Both the position numbers and the translations under genes were made by a program. Source: Pollenia angustigena (taxonomy: Eukaryota; Arthropoda; Insecta; Diptera; Polleniidae). From it: a DNA stretch of 64,000 nucleotides. The first letter of the stretch is position 1. Each line of letters begins with the position of its first letter. Where the stretch lies: contig OV884059.1 of assembly GCA_930367215.1 (NCBI GenBank), positions 235,785,803-235,849,802 on the forward strand. The letters run 5' to 3'. The notes below the pieces were generated by a model. The model was not told the origin of the DNA, did not search any database, and saw only the letters and a program-made list of their open reading frames with translations. Positions 11,716 to 22,966 of the stretch are shown here, in pieces.

Positions 11716-13619
11716 CAGGGCTGCCAGATAAATTTGTGAAAAAATCGTCAGTTTCCTGAGAAAAAATTAAAAAAACGCCTTTCTCGTTTTAAAAAATCGT
11801 CAAAAAAATCGGACAAGTTTAAATTTGGTTTTTTTTAAACAATTTTTCTTAGATTTTCATAAAAAAAAATCAAACAGCAAAATAAGTTACTTCTTGAAAA
11901 GCGTTTTTAATCGTCGATGAGCGCATTTTTTAATCGGAGAAGATTTTTCACACGGGAGAAACTCTTGACATGAGCTGATTCCTCTGTGAGATTACATTAC
12001 TCTTTAATCTTTACTAAGTAAGTAAAGTTTACTTAGTCTGCTTTCACACGTTTCATCTTTTGATGCTCAACTCTTATGTTTTCAGGTGAGAGAAGAAAGA
12101 AGAAAGGGGGTTAGTATGGAGATGCCTGTACTCGGTCAGTACGCTTTGTGTTTTTATTCGTTGGTATATGCACAGCGATGGCTGCATGTAATTTTTTTCT
12201 TCTCTTTTTCTCTTTTATTCGCTGTTAATAAAATTGTTGTTTTGAACCGAAAAAAGTTGAAACCGATTGCTGCGTGTGATTATGATGGCATCTTTAAAAG
12301 GGAATTGAAAAGAAGTTGAGCATCAAAAAATGAAACGTGTAAATTTATACTTACTTACTTTAATCGTGAGAAAATTGTTTGAGATGTGGGTAAAGATTAT
12401 ATAACTATTCTTTCAAAAAGCATGTCAAGAATCGTATGAGACTCATGTATATATTATTTTATAATTCGTGAAATGCTCACCGTACAATTGTTTTTTATTG
12501 TGTTTTTTTCTTCTCCTGTAAAAAAAATAAAAGCTGAAATACGACCTTTAATTTTGATGATTTAGACAGAGAGTTGCAAAAGTTTCATCATCGATGGTTT
12601 GACGAAAGATAAACAAAGTGTGCACTTTGGAAATAATCATTTAAAGATTTTCTTAAGACTTGCCATGTTAAACATTCCAAGATTAAAAAACGAACCTGTC
12701 AGAAAATGCAGAAGCAAGTAATAATTAAAAAAAAAGGACATGTTTAGTTACCCTTTCTCGTCAGATCAGCATCGGAAGATTATTTAAGAAATTGTATAAA
12801 CAACCAATCGTCTTACAAACATCCTATGTTAGCTGGGTAGGTATTTATTTAATTTACATCGTTCTTATATTTGTATATTATATATAGTCCGGAATAGTTT
12901 GCTATTAAAACTGAATTAGAGTTGATAGAAAATGACCACGATTGCTTTTAATTTTTACCCATAAATTTCTAATTTTTTACCTATAAACCCTTACTTTTTG
13001 ATGTCTTCTTATAATCTTTAACTTTTCTTTTTCACCTGAAATCATTAAAGTAGAATACTGATAGTAAAAATTAATAAAAATCGGTTAATAAATGACCGAG
13101 TTATAGACAAATAACCACTTTTTTCATCCAAAATTTGGCACAAAAGCGCACAATGAGCGAGGGGGAACGATTTTTAATACAATTGTGAAGGGTATATAAG
13201 ATTCGCCACAGCCATATATTGAACTTTACCTTATTGTTTTATTTTAATTGACCTGAATAAAAATTCCCTCTACATTGGCAGGAAACTGCGGCAACGGTTT
13301 AATATTTTGAACACATTAAGAAATGCATTAAATAGTCACGCCTATCGTGGATAAAAAGTACAGTTTTTTCCTTTGAAATTTTGCTTTTCCCCATAAACTT
13401 TTTAAGGGAAAAGAAAACTTAAAATTAAACTGTCTTGTTAACAAAATTTTTTTTCTTAGCTACTTATTACCTTAACATATTTAAACATTTAAAGCTTTCT
13501 TGTTTAGGAGACTGAATAAAATCGTCACTTTTACGAAAAAAAATCAGCAAATCGGCACTTTACTAGATTCGGAACAAAAAATCGTCAAAATGACGATAAA
13601 TCGTCAAATCTGGCAGCAC
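11716..13619 (-). mobile_element. hAT family H1 copy A
   Basis: Starts CAGGGCTGCCAGATAAATTT and ends CAAATCTGGCAGCAC, the final bases of the right end being eroded. Flanks TTTGCAAA (11708-11715) and TTTACAAA (13620-13627) match at 7 of 8. Reversed relative to H1-C (49791-51302) and H1-B (35843-38812), with which it shares subterminal sequence (AAATCGTCA words, CTGAGAAAAAATT). Contains a Harbinger-like element at 12036-12350. No transposase frame; hence non-autonomous or decayed. Confidence 0.75.
12036..12350. mobile_element. PIF/Harbinger-like foldback, TSD TTA
   Basis: Begins GTCTGCTTTCACACGTTTCA and closes with the inverse arm (TTGAGCATCAAAAAATGAAA then CGTGTAAATTTATAC). TTA flanks at 12033-12035 and 12351-12353. 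The 77-codon open frame inside is not recognisable. Confidence 0.65.
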
Positions 13620-13715
13620 TTTACAAAACATTTTTTTTTTATTAAATTAAGTCTATGGATACAATCCTTACAGACTAAATATTAAATTTAACAATTTTTC
13701 TCAATATAACTGCAG

Positions 13716-14385
13716 TTACATGTTTAAACTTAAAATAATATTACGTTTAATAACATCAACATTTAAAGAAAAATCTACAAAGTTAAACATTTCATTAAAA
13801 CAACAACATAATTTCCTAAACGGGTCTGCCATCTCGTAGTTTGTTCTAAAAGTTTTAACATATAGTGGTTGATTAAATCTTAATGTGCGTTGAGGAACAT
13901 TCAATGATATTTTACTTAAAAGAAAATCTGATAAAACATTTCCGTTTAAAAGATTTACAAGAAATGAAACGTTAAGCATAATTCTTCGGCTTTTTAATGT
14001 TTGCAGTCGAATCAAAGCAAGTCGTGATGAATATGATGGAAGCGCAGAATAGCCTCTATAAGCATCTCTTAAACAAAAAAGTAAAAACTGTTTCTGAACA
14101 GATTCGATAAGATTAATGTGAACGTTATAGTAGGGGTCCCATACAATTGAGCCATACTCTAAAATCGGTCTTACAAGTGACGAGAATAATCTTTTGGTAA
14201 TAAAGGGGTTCTTAAATTCTTTTGCCTATCGTTTGATGAAAGCCAAGATTCCTCGAGCTTTATTAACAGCCATCATGATATGTTGTACAAGGTTTAATTT
14301 TCCATCCAACAAAACACCAAGATCCATTATTACGTTTACTGATTCCAGTTTATGACCACTGATATAATAGTGACCAAGAGCGTCA
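13716..14385 (-). pseudogene. non-LTR reverse transcriptase C-terminal part
   Basis: In one frame from 14385 down to the stop at 13716 the product includes GHKLESVNVIMDLGVLLDGK, then LFSSLVRPILEYGSIVWDPY and a tail ending NIILSLNM. This is the usual thumb and connection region of Jockey-clade ORF2. A single internal stop near 14227 (TAG where LAFIKR continues into AKEFKNPF) interrupts it, most simply a Trp codon change. The upstream half of the same gene resumes at 16574, beyond the Transib insertion. Confidence 0.8.
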
Positions 14386-14940
14386 CGCCCCACATAGGGG
14401 TTTTTTGCCAATCTAGCCGGACATTAAGCAAAAAATTTAATTTAAGAAATGGAAAAATTTAAGTACGCAGCTCGACAGACAACAAAGTTCTGCATCGTAT
14501 AGTGAATTTTCAAGTCTTTTGCTTGAGATTTTGGGACACTGTTAAAACCAGGAAAGTTGATTAAATTGCATGCGTGTTCATTGACTTTTTACGGTTTTGG
14601 GAGGTTTACAATATATTTTTTTGTAGATAAACGAATAAAGATTTAACATTGAATTTTTTTTTCTGTGAAAGACTATATAAACAGCTAATTATGAAAATTT
14701 TTAGAAAAATTTTATTTGAATTTTTTTATGATAAAAAAATTAGTACGAAATTAAAAAAAAACGATTTTTTTGTTCACTTTTTTGCAAAAAAAAAAAATTT
14801 AAAAGGTTTTTGAAGGTGAGTTCCGCTGAGTTCTTAAAAATGTTATACATCACGATAAAATTTGAAATCTCTACTTTTAAATTAAAAAAAAAACGTTGCG
14901 CGTTGTTGCGCCATTTTTTTTATGATTTTTTGAAAATTTC

Positions 14941-15234
14941 ACCTTTTTTCTGTTTTTGCTCATCTTGCATAGGTACATATGATAGATACCCTTTCGTCAG
15001 TCATAAAATGTGTTGGTTGTACATAGATGTTTTTTATTTAAATTATTACATCTAAGACTAATATTACCTGTGTAAAAAAGGGATGTGCGAAACAGTAAGT
15101 AACGGGTTTTAACCACATGTGCGGCCGCTAAAGGACGTTATTTAATTGAGCAAAAAAAATTTTTTACCTTTTTTCTGTTTTTGCTCATCTTGCATAGGTA
15201 CATATGATAGAAACGCTTTCGTCAGTCATAAAAT
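14941..15234 (+). repeat. 69-bp direct repeat inside Transib
   Basis: 14941-15009 and 15166-15234 share ACCTTTTTTCTGTTTTTGCT through CTTTCGTCAGTCATAAAAT with about two differences, spacing 225 bp. It duplicates sequence immediately upstream of the transposase remnant, so it is probably an internal rearrangement. Confidence 0.7.
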
Positions 15235-15906
15235 AAATAAAACTATTGTTAATGAGAGGAAAAAAACTATCCAAGAAAAATTTAGAAGTGAATTAGGGCT
15301 ATTAGTTGATGTACCGAAGACTGGATTTGGAAACAGCAACGATGGTAACACCAGCAGACGATTTTTTCCAATCCTGAATTAGCTGCAGAAATAACTGGAA
15401 TTGCATTGGATTTCATCTACCGGATCAAAGTTATTATTGAAGTAATTACAAGTGGTCACAAAATCCATTTGCACGAGTTTGCCAATTATTGCTTAGACAC
15501 TGCAAAACTACGTTACTCTATATCCCTGGCATCCTATGACACCTACAATGCACAAGATTTTAGTACATGGCGCAACTGTAATGAGTGAGGCATTGTTGCC
15601 TATCGGGCTATTATCAGAAGAAGCGTCTGAGGCACGAAATAAACATTTTCGGCTTTACAGGCAGAATTTTGCTAGAAAGTTTTCGAGGGTTCAGTGTAAC
15701 AAAGATGTTATAAATAGACTTTTGCTCAGTTCTGACCCACTGATTACTAGCATAAGACCAACTCCAAAAAAAAGTCATTACCCTTTACGAAAGAAGCAAT
15801 TTCTTTTATGCTTCCACCTGTACTTGGCTCTGAAGAGAATTCAGTTTCAGAAGAGGATTTTGAAGAAGCAGACGAAGAAGAACCATGGCACTCATCATCA
15901 TCTTAG
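15235..15906 (+). pseudogene. Transib transposase C-terminal remnant (RAG1-related)
   Basis: Three frameshifts break one continuous C-terminus. Piece 1 (to about 15366) reads KFRSELGLLVDVPKTGFGNS then NDGNTSRRFF. Piece 2 (from 15370) reads NPELAAEITGIALDFIYRIK then SGHKIHLHEFANYCLDTAKL. Piece 3 (from 15521) reads YPWHPMTPTMHKILVHGA then LLPIGLLSEEASEARNKHFR and ARKFSRV. Piece 4 (from 15793) reads EAISFMLPPVLGSEEN and an acidic Ser-rich tail to the stop at 15904-15906. The SEEASEARNK segment parallels the RAG1 region SEGNESGNK that holds the third catalytic acid (E962), so the E before ARNK is the likely catalytic glutamate. The two catalytic aspartates would lie upstream and are absent. Confidence 0.8.
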
Positions 15907-16573
15907 TGCAAAAGAGAAGTTATTTCAAATAAATTAGTTGTTATTATTTTAAATAAAATTTGCTGTTACTATTATAAATAAGTTATTATTACGAATATAT
16001 TAATTATTTTCAGATAAATTAAATACTATAAAATACATAAAAGTCACATTTAATCTTAAAAATTAATATGTTTTGGAAATTAGCAAAAAAAAAATTTTTT
16101 TACAGGGTCGTTCCGGGGGGGGGGTTCCCATTAAAGTTCAAAAATTTAATTTTTATAGTATTAAGGCGTTCGTAATCTATTTCTTTTAATATTTACATTT
16201 TTTTTAAATATTATTTTATGTAACCGCCCTCAAAAGGGGGCGGGGGCGAAAAGTGTAATTTTACGATCTCATGGGTCTTATTTTAGGTTTTTTAACTTTC
16301 GCCGACGTTAAAAGTTGCATTTGCCAAACAAAAGTATGGGAAAAGTTAAAAAAAAATTGAATTTTTCAGAGGTTGGATTAGTTCTTCTAGGGGGAACCTT
16401 TTCCTCCTTGGTCCGATTTTATTTATTTTTGAGGTTTACCTGCCTATGACAATATTACATATTTCTGCCAAGTTTCATCGATCTAGGGGCACTCAATAAC
16501 TTTTAAGAAGCAATATAAGCTAAAACAAAAAGTAATGTCCGGCTAGATTGGCAAAAAACCCCTATGTGCGCCC

Positions 16574-17860
16574 TCTCGAAAAAGTCATGTGCTTGCATTT
16601 TTTGAGGTTAAGTTCCATTAAATTAATGTTACACCAATTATAAAAATTATCCAAGTCCTTTTGGAGATAATTATTATCTGGTAAATGCTTGAGGCTTAAA
16701 AATATTTTAACATCGTCTGCGAACATCAGTATATTAGAATAATTTATTGCTTCAGGCAAATCGTTGATGAAAAGTAGAAATAAAATTGGGCCCAGGTGAC
16801 TTCCCTGCGGAACACCGGATTTTACCAAAATATTTCTTGAATTTGCAGAATTAAATTTAACGGACTGTGTTCTGCATAACATATATGACTTTAACCAGCT
16901 TAAATAAGTATTATCGAAACCCATTTTATGACATGGCGTAAGTAGGGGAGATACTTGATGAACGAAAGAATCAGTAATACATTTTTCAAATAGTTTTGGA
17001 ATAGCGTTTAATTTAGCTATGCCTCGATAATTTATTATATTTGACTTATTGCCAGATTTGAATAAAGGAATAAGAAACGATTCTTTCCAAATTCTAGGGA
17101 AGTAGCCATATATTAAAGAAGTATTAAATATAATTGATAAAGGTGTTGCAATAGCTGGTGCACAGTTTTTCAAATGACAACTTGGTATGCCATCATGACC
17201 ACACGACAGTGAGGATTTGAAGTTTTTTAAACATTTTATTATGTGCGTAGTGTCAAGTAATGGGAATGATATTGTTAGAATGGAGTGAACATTAAATGGA
17301 TAGGGTTCATCATCATCATCGTATTCGGCATTAGAGTAAGTAGAGGTAAAAAATTCAGCGAATAAATTGCTAATGTCTGATTCATTGCTTGACTCTGTAC
17401 TTAAATATTTCATAAATGATGGGGTGCCGTAATTCTTCCTTTTTGAGTTAACAAACGTAAAGAACGACCTCGGATTACGATTAAAACTATGTTTCATTTT
17501 GGTTAAGTAGTTTTTGTACAGTTGAGCATTCAGCAAATTGTGTTCAGCACGAAGAACAGAGTATTTTCCATAATCAAATGCGTGGCCATATTTCTTGTAT
17601 TTTTTATAATATTTATTTTTAAGATTTTTTAAGGAAGATAGTTGTTTAGAGTTCCAGGGTGGACCAGTTTGAGAACGTGGCGAATATTTTGGAATACATT
17701 CATCCATATATTGGTACATGGTTTCGTAAAAAATTTGAATCATTTTATCAACAGAATTCGTCAAACCATTTGGTATGGATAATAGTTGAAGCCAATTAGT
17801 ATTATATAAACGATTGTTTAAATCCGCGTAATTTGTACGTTGGAAGCAGAATTTTTTTTC
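16574..17860 (-). pseudogene. non-LTR reverse transcriptase, N-terminal and finger/palm part
   Basis: A 400-codon frame from 17764 to 16562 continues upstream without a start codon to about 17860 (CFQRTNYADLNNRLYNTNWL). Along the 400 residues: RNPRSFFTFVNSKRKN at 96-111, the S.GHDGIPS finger motif at 187-195, IPLFKSGNKSNIINYRGIAK at 232-251, GVPQGSHLGPILFLLFINDL at 317-336 and the FADD catalytic box at 348-351. The segment that should hold motif A, with the first catalytic Asp, is missing: CHK (278-280) runs straight into MGFDNTYLSWLKSY, an in-frame deletion of roughly 60 residues. The enzyme is therefore dead even before the Transib insertion truncates it. Confidence 0.9.
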
Positions 17861-17879
17861 CTTTTTCGTAACATTTTTA

Positions 17880-18800
17880 TGCGCAATTTAAACCTTGAAT
17901 ATTACAGCTTATTTCAATTGTGGGGTGGTATCGATCTTCGGGCAGTGTAACTGGATCAACACGATTTACTGTGCATTCATTAGGTATATATATCTTCTAC
18001 CTATAAAACGCAAGATACAATTTCAGCTATTGTCAATACAACTTTATTCCTTTACTTTTCATGTGACAATGCGGTTTTTTCTTATTTAGGTTAAGTTTAC
18101 AAAACTGAGTTGCCAGATTCTATACCATACTTCAGTGATGCCCTCCCTAGAACCCCACAGTTTACAAATACCAGATCAAACAATTTTCTAAAAATATTGT
18201 AGACTCCGTTGATTTGATGTAGACATAGATTTGAAATATTACAAAATACATCGGCACCATTTTCTTTATAACTTATGGGTATGTAATTATAATTCTCAGG
18301 AGAGAATTGCCAGCTAATTCGAGGTAAATTAAAATCACCAAAAACAAAAATGAGATCATCCGGATTAGTCTTTAAAGAAACTGTTTTAATTAAAGCAATG
18401 TGTTGCTGATAAATTAACAAATCTGATTGAGGAGGAATATACGAACAGGTAATAAAAACTTTTATGTGACTAATTTTCAGGACCACAGCGATAAATTCAA
18501 TGTTACAGGCTATATCAACTTTTAATTCCTCAGATGAAAAGTCATTAGAGATCGCTATTAATGTACCACCCCCAGTCGTATTTGTAATTTTATCTCGACG
18601 AAAGACATGAAAATTTTTGCAAAAAATTTCCGTTTTTAAAAAGGCATTGTTAAGCCAGGTCTCGGTGAAGCAAATAATATGATTATTAAAGTCAAAGCTG
18701 TCTTGATATAGTTTAGAGCATTTACTTTTTAATCCTCGAACATTTTAATAGATAATATTAAGTTGAATATCTCTAGTATTAATTAGTTTTTTTGGCTTGT
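17880..18800 (-). pseudogene. non-LTR apurinic endonuclease domain, decayed
   Basis: Minus-strand translation gives NVRGLKSK, FTETWLNNAFLKTE, FRRDKITNTTGGGTLIAISN (about 18760-18545), then SYIPPQ and DLIFVFGDFNLPRISW (about 18450-18310) and, after a frame change, VDPVTLPEDRYHPTIEISCN (about 17975-17905). These are the ordered blocks of an AP endonuclease followed by the linker to the reverse transcriptase. A stop follows IQLNIIY just before NVRGL, and frameshifts occur near 18100. No separate ORF1 recognised. Confidence 0.8.
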
Positions 18801-18989
18801 TTGTTGGCGAGGTTGGAGATGTACAATATTATTTCCACGTTGGTTTATATTGTATTCGTATTCTCGGACTATAACATGATTCATTGACATAAACGTATTA
18901 AGTTATGAACTTCCTTTACAATATCGCAATTTTTTTATATTTCAATGAAAAGAAAAAAAGTATCTAAAAGGGGAAATACGGGAAATTAA

Positions 18990-19440
18990 ATTTCCTTCTT
19001 TTAATTTTTCGTCATACATATGTGTGTTAATTTTTGAATATTCTGTAATATTGAACTTAAAAACATACATTTATAGGTGCATTGCCCTTAGTGAATGAGA
19101 ACCTATAAGATGATAAATTTTGATATTTTTTTGTGCTTCAACTGGTAATTTTTAAATTTTCGCTAATATTGGACCTAGAAACATAAAATTAAACATCCAC
19201 AAGAGGGATATTTTTGGTACTTTTTTGTTATTTAACTTATTTTTTAAATTGTTGTTAATACTAAACCTAGAAACGAAAAATTCTACATGCAGAATCCAGA
19301 GTGATTGTGAACCCAAAGGTGGAGACTTTTTAGTACTTTTTTTTTTCAAAATTTAAAATCGAAGATCTTAAATGAAATTGGAAACTTTGAAATCTCTCAT
19401 AACATTAAGGTTCTATAAATTAAGTAATTAGTCAGTCAGG
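18990..19440. repeat. diverged relative of the 43327-45125 repeat
   Basis: GTGCATTGCCCTTAGTGAAT, ACCTATAAGATGATAAA and ACCTAGAAACATAAAATTAA parallel GTGCATGGTCCTGAGTGAA-like boxes in the duplicated repeat near 44700. No coding signal. Confidence 0.35.
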
Positions 19441-19470
19441 CTTAATTTATTTAAAAGGTCGGAACAAAAA

Positions 19471-20131
19471 CATATGGGGGATTTCATGTCAAGTGACCAA
19501 ATTTTTAAATCGATGTCTTCCGATTTGGGTGAAATTAATTTAAAATTTTTTTTTTTAATTTAAAACTTTTTTTTTTTAACGGGAAGAAAGAGACATAAGC
19601 TTCTTTTGAGCAAAAAAAAAAAAAAAAAAAACATTCTGGATAAAAAAAAATATTGATGAAAGAGCTATCGAAGCTACGTGGGACAAATTTTGCTAACACC
19701 AACAGGTAATAAGTTACATGGCTGAGAAAGAACACTGCATATGCTAAACAATGTAAATGATTTTTTTTTTTATACAAAACCCACTCGTATCCCAAAAAGC
19801 GACTAAAACTACCTTAAAGGAAAAGACATAAGCTTTCTTTTGAGCAAAAAAAAGTTTTAAATTTAAAAAAAAACAAACATTTTTTTTTAAATATCTAAGC
19901 TACTTGGGACAAATTTGTCTAACACCAATAAGTTACATGGATGAGAAAGAACACCTGTATGGCCAAAATGTCAAACTTTGACCCCCTTTATCTCAGAAAC
20001 TTTTTGACCGATCTTGTTAAAAATTTGTGTCTAAGCTACTATTGAATAGGACTAAGCTTGGTGCTAATTTCACCCAAATCGGACGACATCGATCTAAAAA
20101 TTGGGTCACTTGACATGAAATCCCCCATATG
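19471..20131. mobile_element. 660-bp element with about 68-bp TIRs starting CATATGGGGG
   Basis: CATATGGGGGATTTCATGTC continues through AAGTGACC and CCGATTTGGGTGAAATTA (19471-19537) and is inverted at 20063-20131. Between the arms a block beginning GACATAAGCTT is tandemly repeated with a 233-bp period (19592 and 19825), including GGGACAAATTT and AAGTTACATGG boxes. Long T and A runs are present. No transposase. Confidence 0.7.
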
Positions 20132-20235
20132 TATTAAGTTAAGGTTCAATTTTAAAATGAAGCGCTCCCATTTTTAAACTTTTTTAACAAATAGGCCCGT
20201 TGTGCTAAAAAAATTTATATTAAAATACCCAGTTA

Positions 20236-20509
20236 GTCTGTGTTCATACGGCTCATGTCTTATTGGCATGATAGGTAGTTTATAGGCGAGAGGGACGAGG
20301 GGAAAAGAAACGAGTACACAGATGCATGTACTGTCTTTTCGTTTTGCTTTCTTATTCGTTGTTTAATTTTGTTTTTGTTTTCAATATCAAAAAGCACACA
20401 TGCATACGCACGTTGTCAACACGACATGAATCATTTGAACGACAACTCATGTTCAAAGAAGAAAAAGGAAGAATCTTGTCAATAAGACATGAGCCGTATG
20501 AACTCAGAC
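20236..20509. mobile_element. PIF/Harbinger-like foldback, TSD TTA
   Basis: Arms GTCTGTGTTCATACGGCTCA...TTATTG and inverse, with a one-base gap. TTA at 20233-20235 and 20510-20512. Same terminal block as 79-198 and 12036-12350, but the inner arm sequence differs completely. Confidence 0.75.
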
Positions 20510-20514
20510 TTAGC

Positions 20515-22044
20515 ATGTGGAAGATTTTCTTAGAAAAAATCATCAAACAAATGCCAGTATTCATAAAAAAATTTTATGGTGTTTTCTTTTCTACAAAAAA
20601 AATGTGACATTTTATTTAAAAAAATGCAATTTGGTGTCTGTTTCTTAAAAATTTTGCTCCCGAAAAGGGTGGCTTGTTTTATTCTAAAAAACTCTTACAT
20701 ACATACATACCCACCAAACAATTTTCGGAGCGCTCCTAAATATGACTCTTAAAAGATTCCTTTTCTTGAGGGTTTTATGATTACCCTCCTAATTTATGAG
20801 CAATTCTGATTGATTTCGGAGCCTGTAGAATTCAGGACTCCGAAAAGACTCATTTTTATGAGCAATTTAGGAGCACACTCCCAGAAAACTCTTATTTATG
20901 AGGGTTTTCTGAGGGGCAACGGTAGCTTGTTTTCTTTTTCTTGATAATTTCAATATTTTGTGTTTGTCTGTCATTATTGTGATAATTTTGAGCTGTTCGG
21001 TTGTGGTTTTGATAAAATCTTTGAGAAATTGTGCAAAAAATAGGTTTATTTCTGTGTGTTTTAAATAAAAAACTATCAATTTGAAGCCTTTGTGAAAAGA
21101 AAATTGGGTTGTTGTGCCCTCTGAAATTTGTTTAAAATGATTATGATTTCCATGCACAAAACAGATATTAATAAAACTTTTCCATTAAAAGCTAAAAAGC
21201 ACATATTTACATATAAAATGAATACCCTAATTTCAAGAAAAAGAAACACTCTTATAACACTCTTTTTTGCATATATGCATATTTTGAGTCATTTCTGTAA
21301 AATAATGATTTTAAAAATGGTCGCCGTTATTTTCGACGAGAAAACTTAAACGATGAGGGACAAAATCAAAAATCTCCGGCCTAACTCGACGATAAGAATA
21401 TAGTTGACGACGCACAATGTACTCGTTAACAAACACAAAAAGTGAACATTAATTATTGTTGTTGGTTTCATGTACTATGAGTGTATGTACGTATGTATGT
21501 ATATGCCAATTCCTAAGATGCTGCAATTAAAAAAATCCGTCAGCCATCAAGCCAACCCACTCATTTAGATGCATTTTAAATTATTTTGTTATATTTTTAA
21601 TTTTTAATTATTTTTATTTATATACTCTAGATTTTGTTTTATGCTGTTGTTAATTTTTGTGTGTTTTTCTTTTTGTATTTGGTAACATTTTTCAGGTGAC
21701 TGTATTTATTTTAAAGGGTATTTGCGATTGTGCCTAAACATATGGACATACTAAATTTAGACACCAACACAACACCTGTAAACAAAACAAAAATTTCTCT
21801 ATTTTTGTGTGTTTAATTATGCAAATTAATATCGTTGCCACATTTGATGATTAAGCATAATTGATTCCAAAAATGTTCTTTGGGCGATTTGACGATTTAT
21901 TTTCCAAACTTGAACATTTTTGTTAAATAACAAATTTCATAGCGATTTTATTTTATTTATTTAGATTTTTATCCGAATCGTATCCTTAAACATAGGTCGA
22001 CATCGGTTGATCAGAGCGAATGTTTTTATTTTTTGTGCTTTCAG
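20515..22044. other. no gene seen; few repeats
   Basis: 20575-20640 resembles 54328-54380 (TTTTCTTTTCTACAAAAAAA). 20700-20905 has several stem-like CTCATTTTTATGAG and CTTATTTATGAGGGTTTTCT words. GTATGTACGTATGTATGTAT is at 21485. From about 21350 to 22040 no element was recognised, so this may be true intron sequence. Confidence 0.3.
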
Positions 22045-22180
22045 TAAACGTGATTGTTTAATATGGCTAACTGATTGTGCTACTGTATCCGATCCTGGTA
22101 CTGGGGCAGTCAGCATACCTCCAGGCCAACGTAGTGATACTGTTTTTTTACGAAAATATTTGTTGGAATATCAATGTTGA
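22045..22180 (+). other. GC-raised island with exon-like signals, function unknown
   Basis: A pyrimidine tract ending in TGTGCTTTCAG precedes 22045. The plus frame then reads KRDCLIWLTDCATVSDPG, continuing TGAVSIPPGQRSDTVF to a TGA at 22178-22180. A weak donor (CCAAC before GTAGTG) is at 22131. The opposite strand is also open (TVSLRWPGGMLTAPVPGSDT then VAQSVSHIKQSRLLKAQ), so coding strand is undecided. GC of the core (about 22080-22140) is near 50 percent against much lower surroundings. I do not recognise the peptide. It could be a terminal exon, or a fragment of an unlisted element. Confidence 0.3.
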
Positions 22181-22966
22181 AATCTTTGACAAATGTTTTG
22201 TTGACTTAAAAATTTTTAACATTTAATAGATGTATTCCTCTTATTGAATAAATTTGTTTGAACTTAATAAGTTTTTTATTTAAATTTAGAGATTTAGTTA
22301 TTTTGCTCTGTTTTGAAATACATTAGATTATATTTATATTTAGTTTTCTCAAATACAAAACAATTTAAAAATAGGAAATTATGTCAAAGACTATACTTGT
22401 TAATTAAGGTTTATTTCAAGATCATTGTTCGTGGCTTGTCGCTGTCCATTGAATGAATGTCGATGATGTTGTCATTTCATCGCTTTTGTTTTTGTTATGA
22501 TTTTGTCAGTCAAATTTTTTTTTAATTCATTGAAATATAAACGTAGTCTAATTTATTTTATATTTGTATATAAATTTAATATTTTTGTTTTGAAAATATT
22601 TTTTTTAAATATTCTTTACTGCCGTTTTTATTCTCTAAACATACATACATCTTTAATTTAGTATGTATCTGTATACTAATAGAGAAGGAATTTATAGTGC
22701 CTCATAAAAGTTTGTAGAATATGAGATTTTTCAGCATTAAAGTTAAAATTTTTTTGATAATTATCAAATATGACTTCAAATTCACTGGACAATAACATGT
22801 GCACAGTGTACATGGACATGTGCACAATGTATTTTTCAGAAATTAGACGAGTAGAGTAGTAGCACTGACATAAGGATTTAAAGTTATTTTTGCAGCAAAT
22901 GAGCGATATGTTCTAAAAAATTAATAAAATATGGGCATTTCCATTTTGACGTGTCGTGATATTCGT
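22181..22966. other. no gene seen; short repeated word
   Basis: AT-rich. ACATGTGCACAGTGTACATG and ACATGTGCACAATGT lie adjacent at about 22795-22832. The last 40 bases (ATGGGCATTTCCATTTTGAC) resemble the CATATGGGCATTTCC end at 31909. Confidence 0.3.

Larger units (their letters stand above)
14391..16568 (+). mobile_element. Transib element inserted in a retrotransposon, TSD CGCCC
   Basis: Ends CACATAGGGGTTTTTTGCCA with 36-bp perfect inverted arms. The GC-rich 5-bp duplication CGCCC is intact at 14386-14390 and 16569-16573, and removing element plus one copy reconnects the retrotransposon frame (FSRGR joined to DALGHYY). Terminal CAC, a 5-bp GC-rich duplication and a RAG1-like C-terminal transposase remnant inside identify the Transib superfamily. 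The N-terminal catalytic region is missing. Interior also has G-runs at about 16115 and 16225. Confidence 0.85.
13631..18910 (-). mobile_element. Jockey-like non-LTR retrotransposon, decayed, split by Transib
   Basis: Reading the minus strand, an endonuclease region (about 18800-17880), a reverse transcriptase (about 17860-16574), a 2.18-kb Transib insertion, and the C-terminal thumb/tail (14385-13716) follow in order and end in a 10-base A tail (13631-13640 as T on the plus strand), about ten bases from the end of hAT H1-A. CTTTACAA occurs beside both ends (13619 and 18912), a possible but weak target duplication. ORF1 is not evident. Length without the insertion is about 3.1 kb, so the 5' part is probably truncated. 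Confidence 0.8.

Noticed and set aside
12086..12319. 77-codon frame MREERRKGVSMEMPVLGQYA
   Set aside because: Lies wholly inside a foldback element, no recognisable domain, low-complexity hydrophobic core.
19535..19795. 86-codon frame with many Phe and Lys
   Set aside because: Made of T and A runs in an inverted-repeat element.
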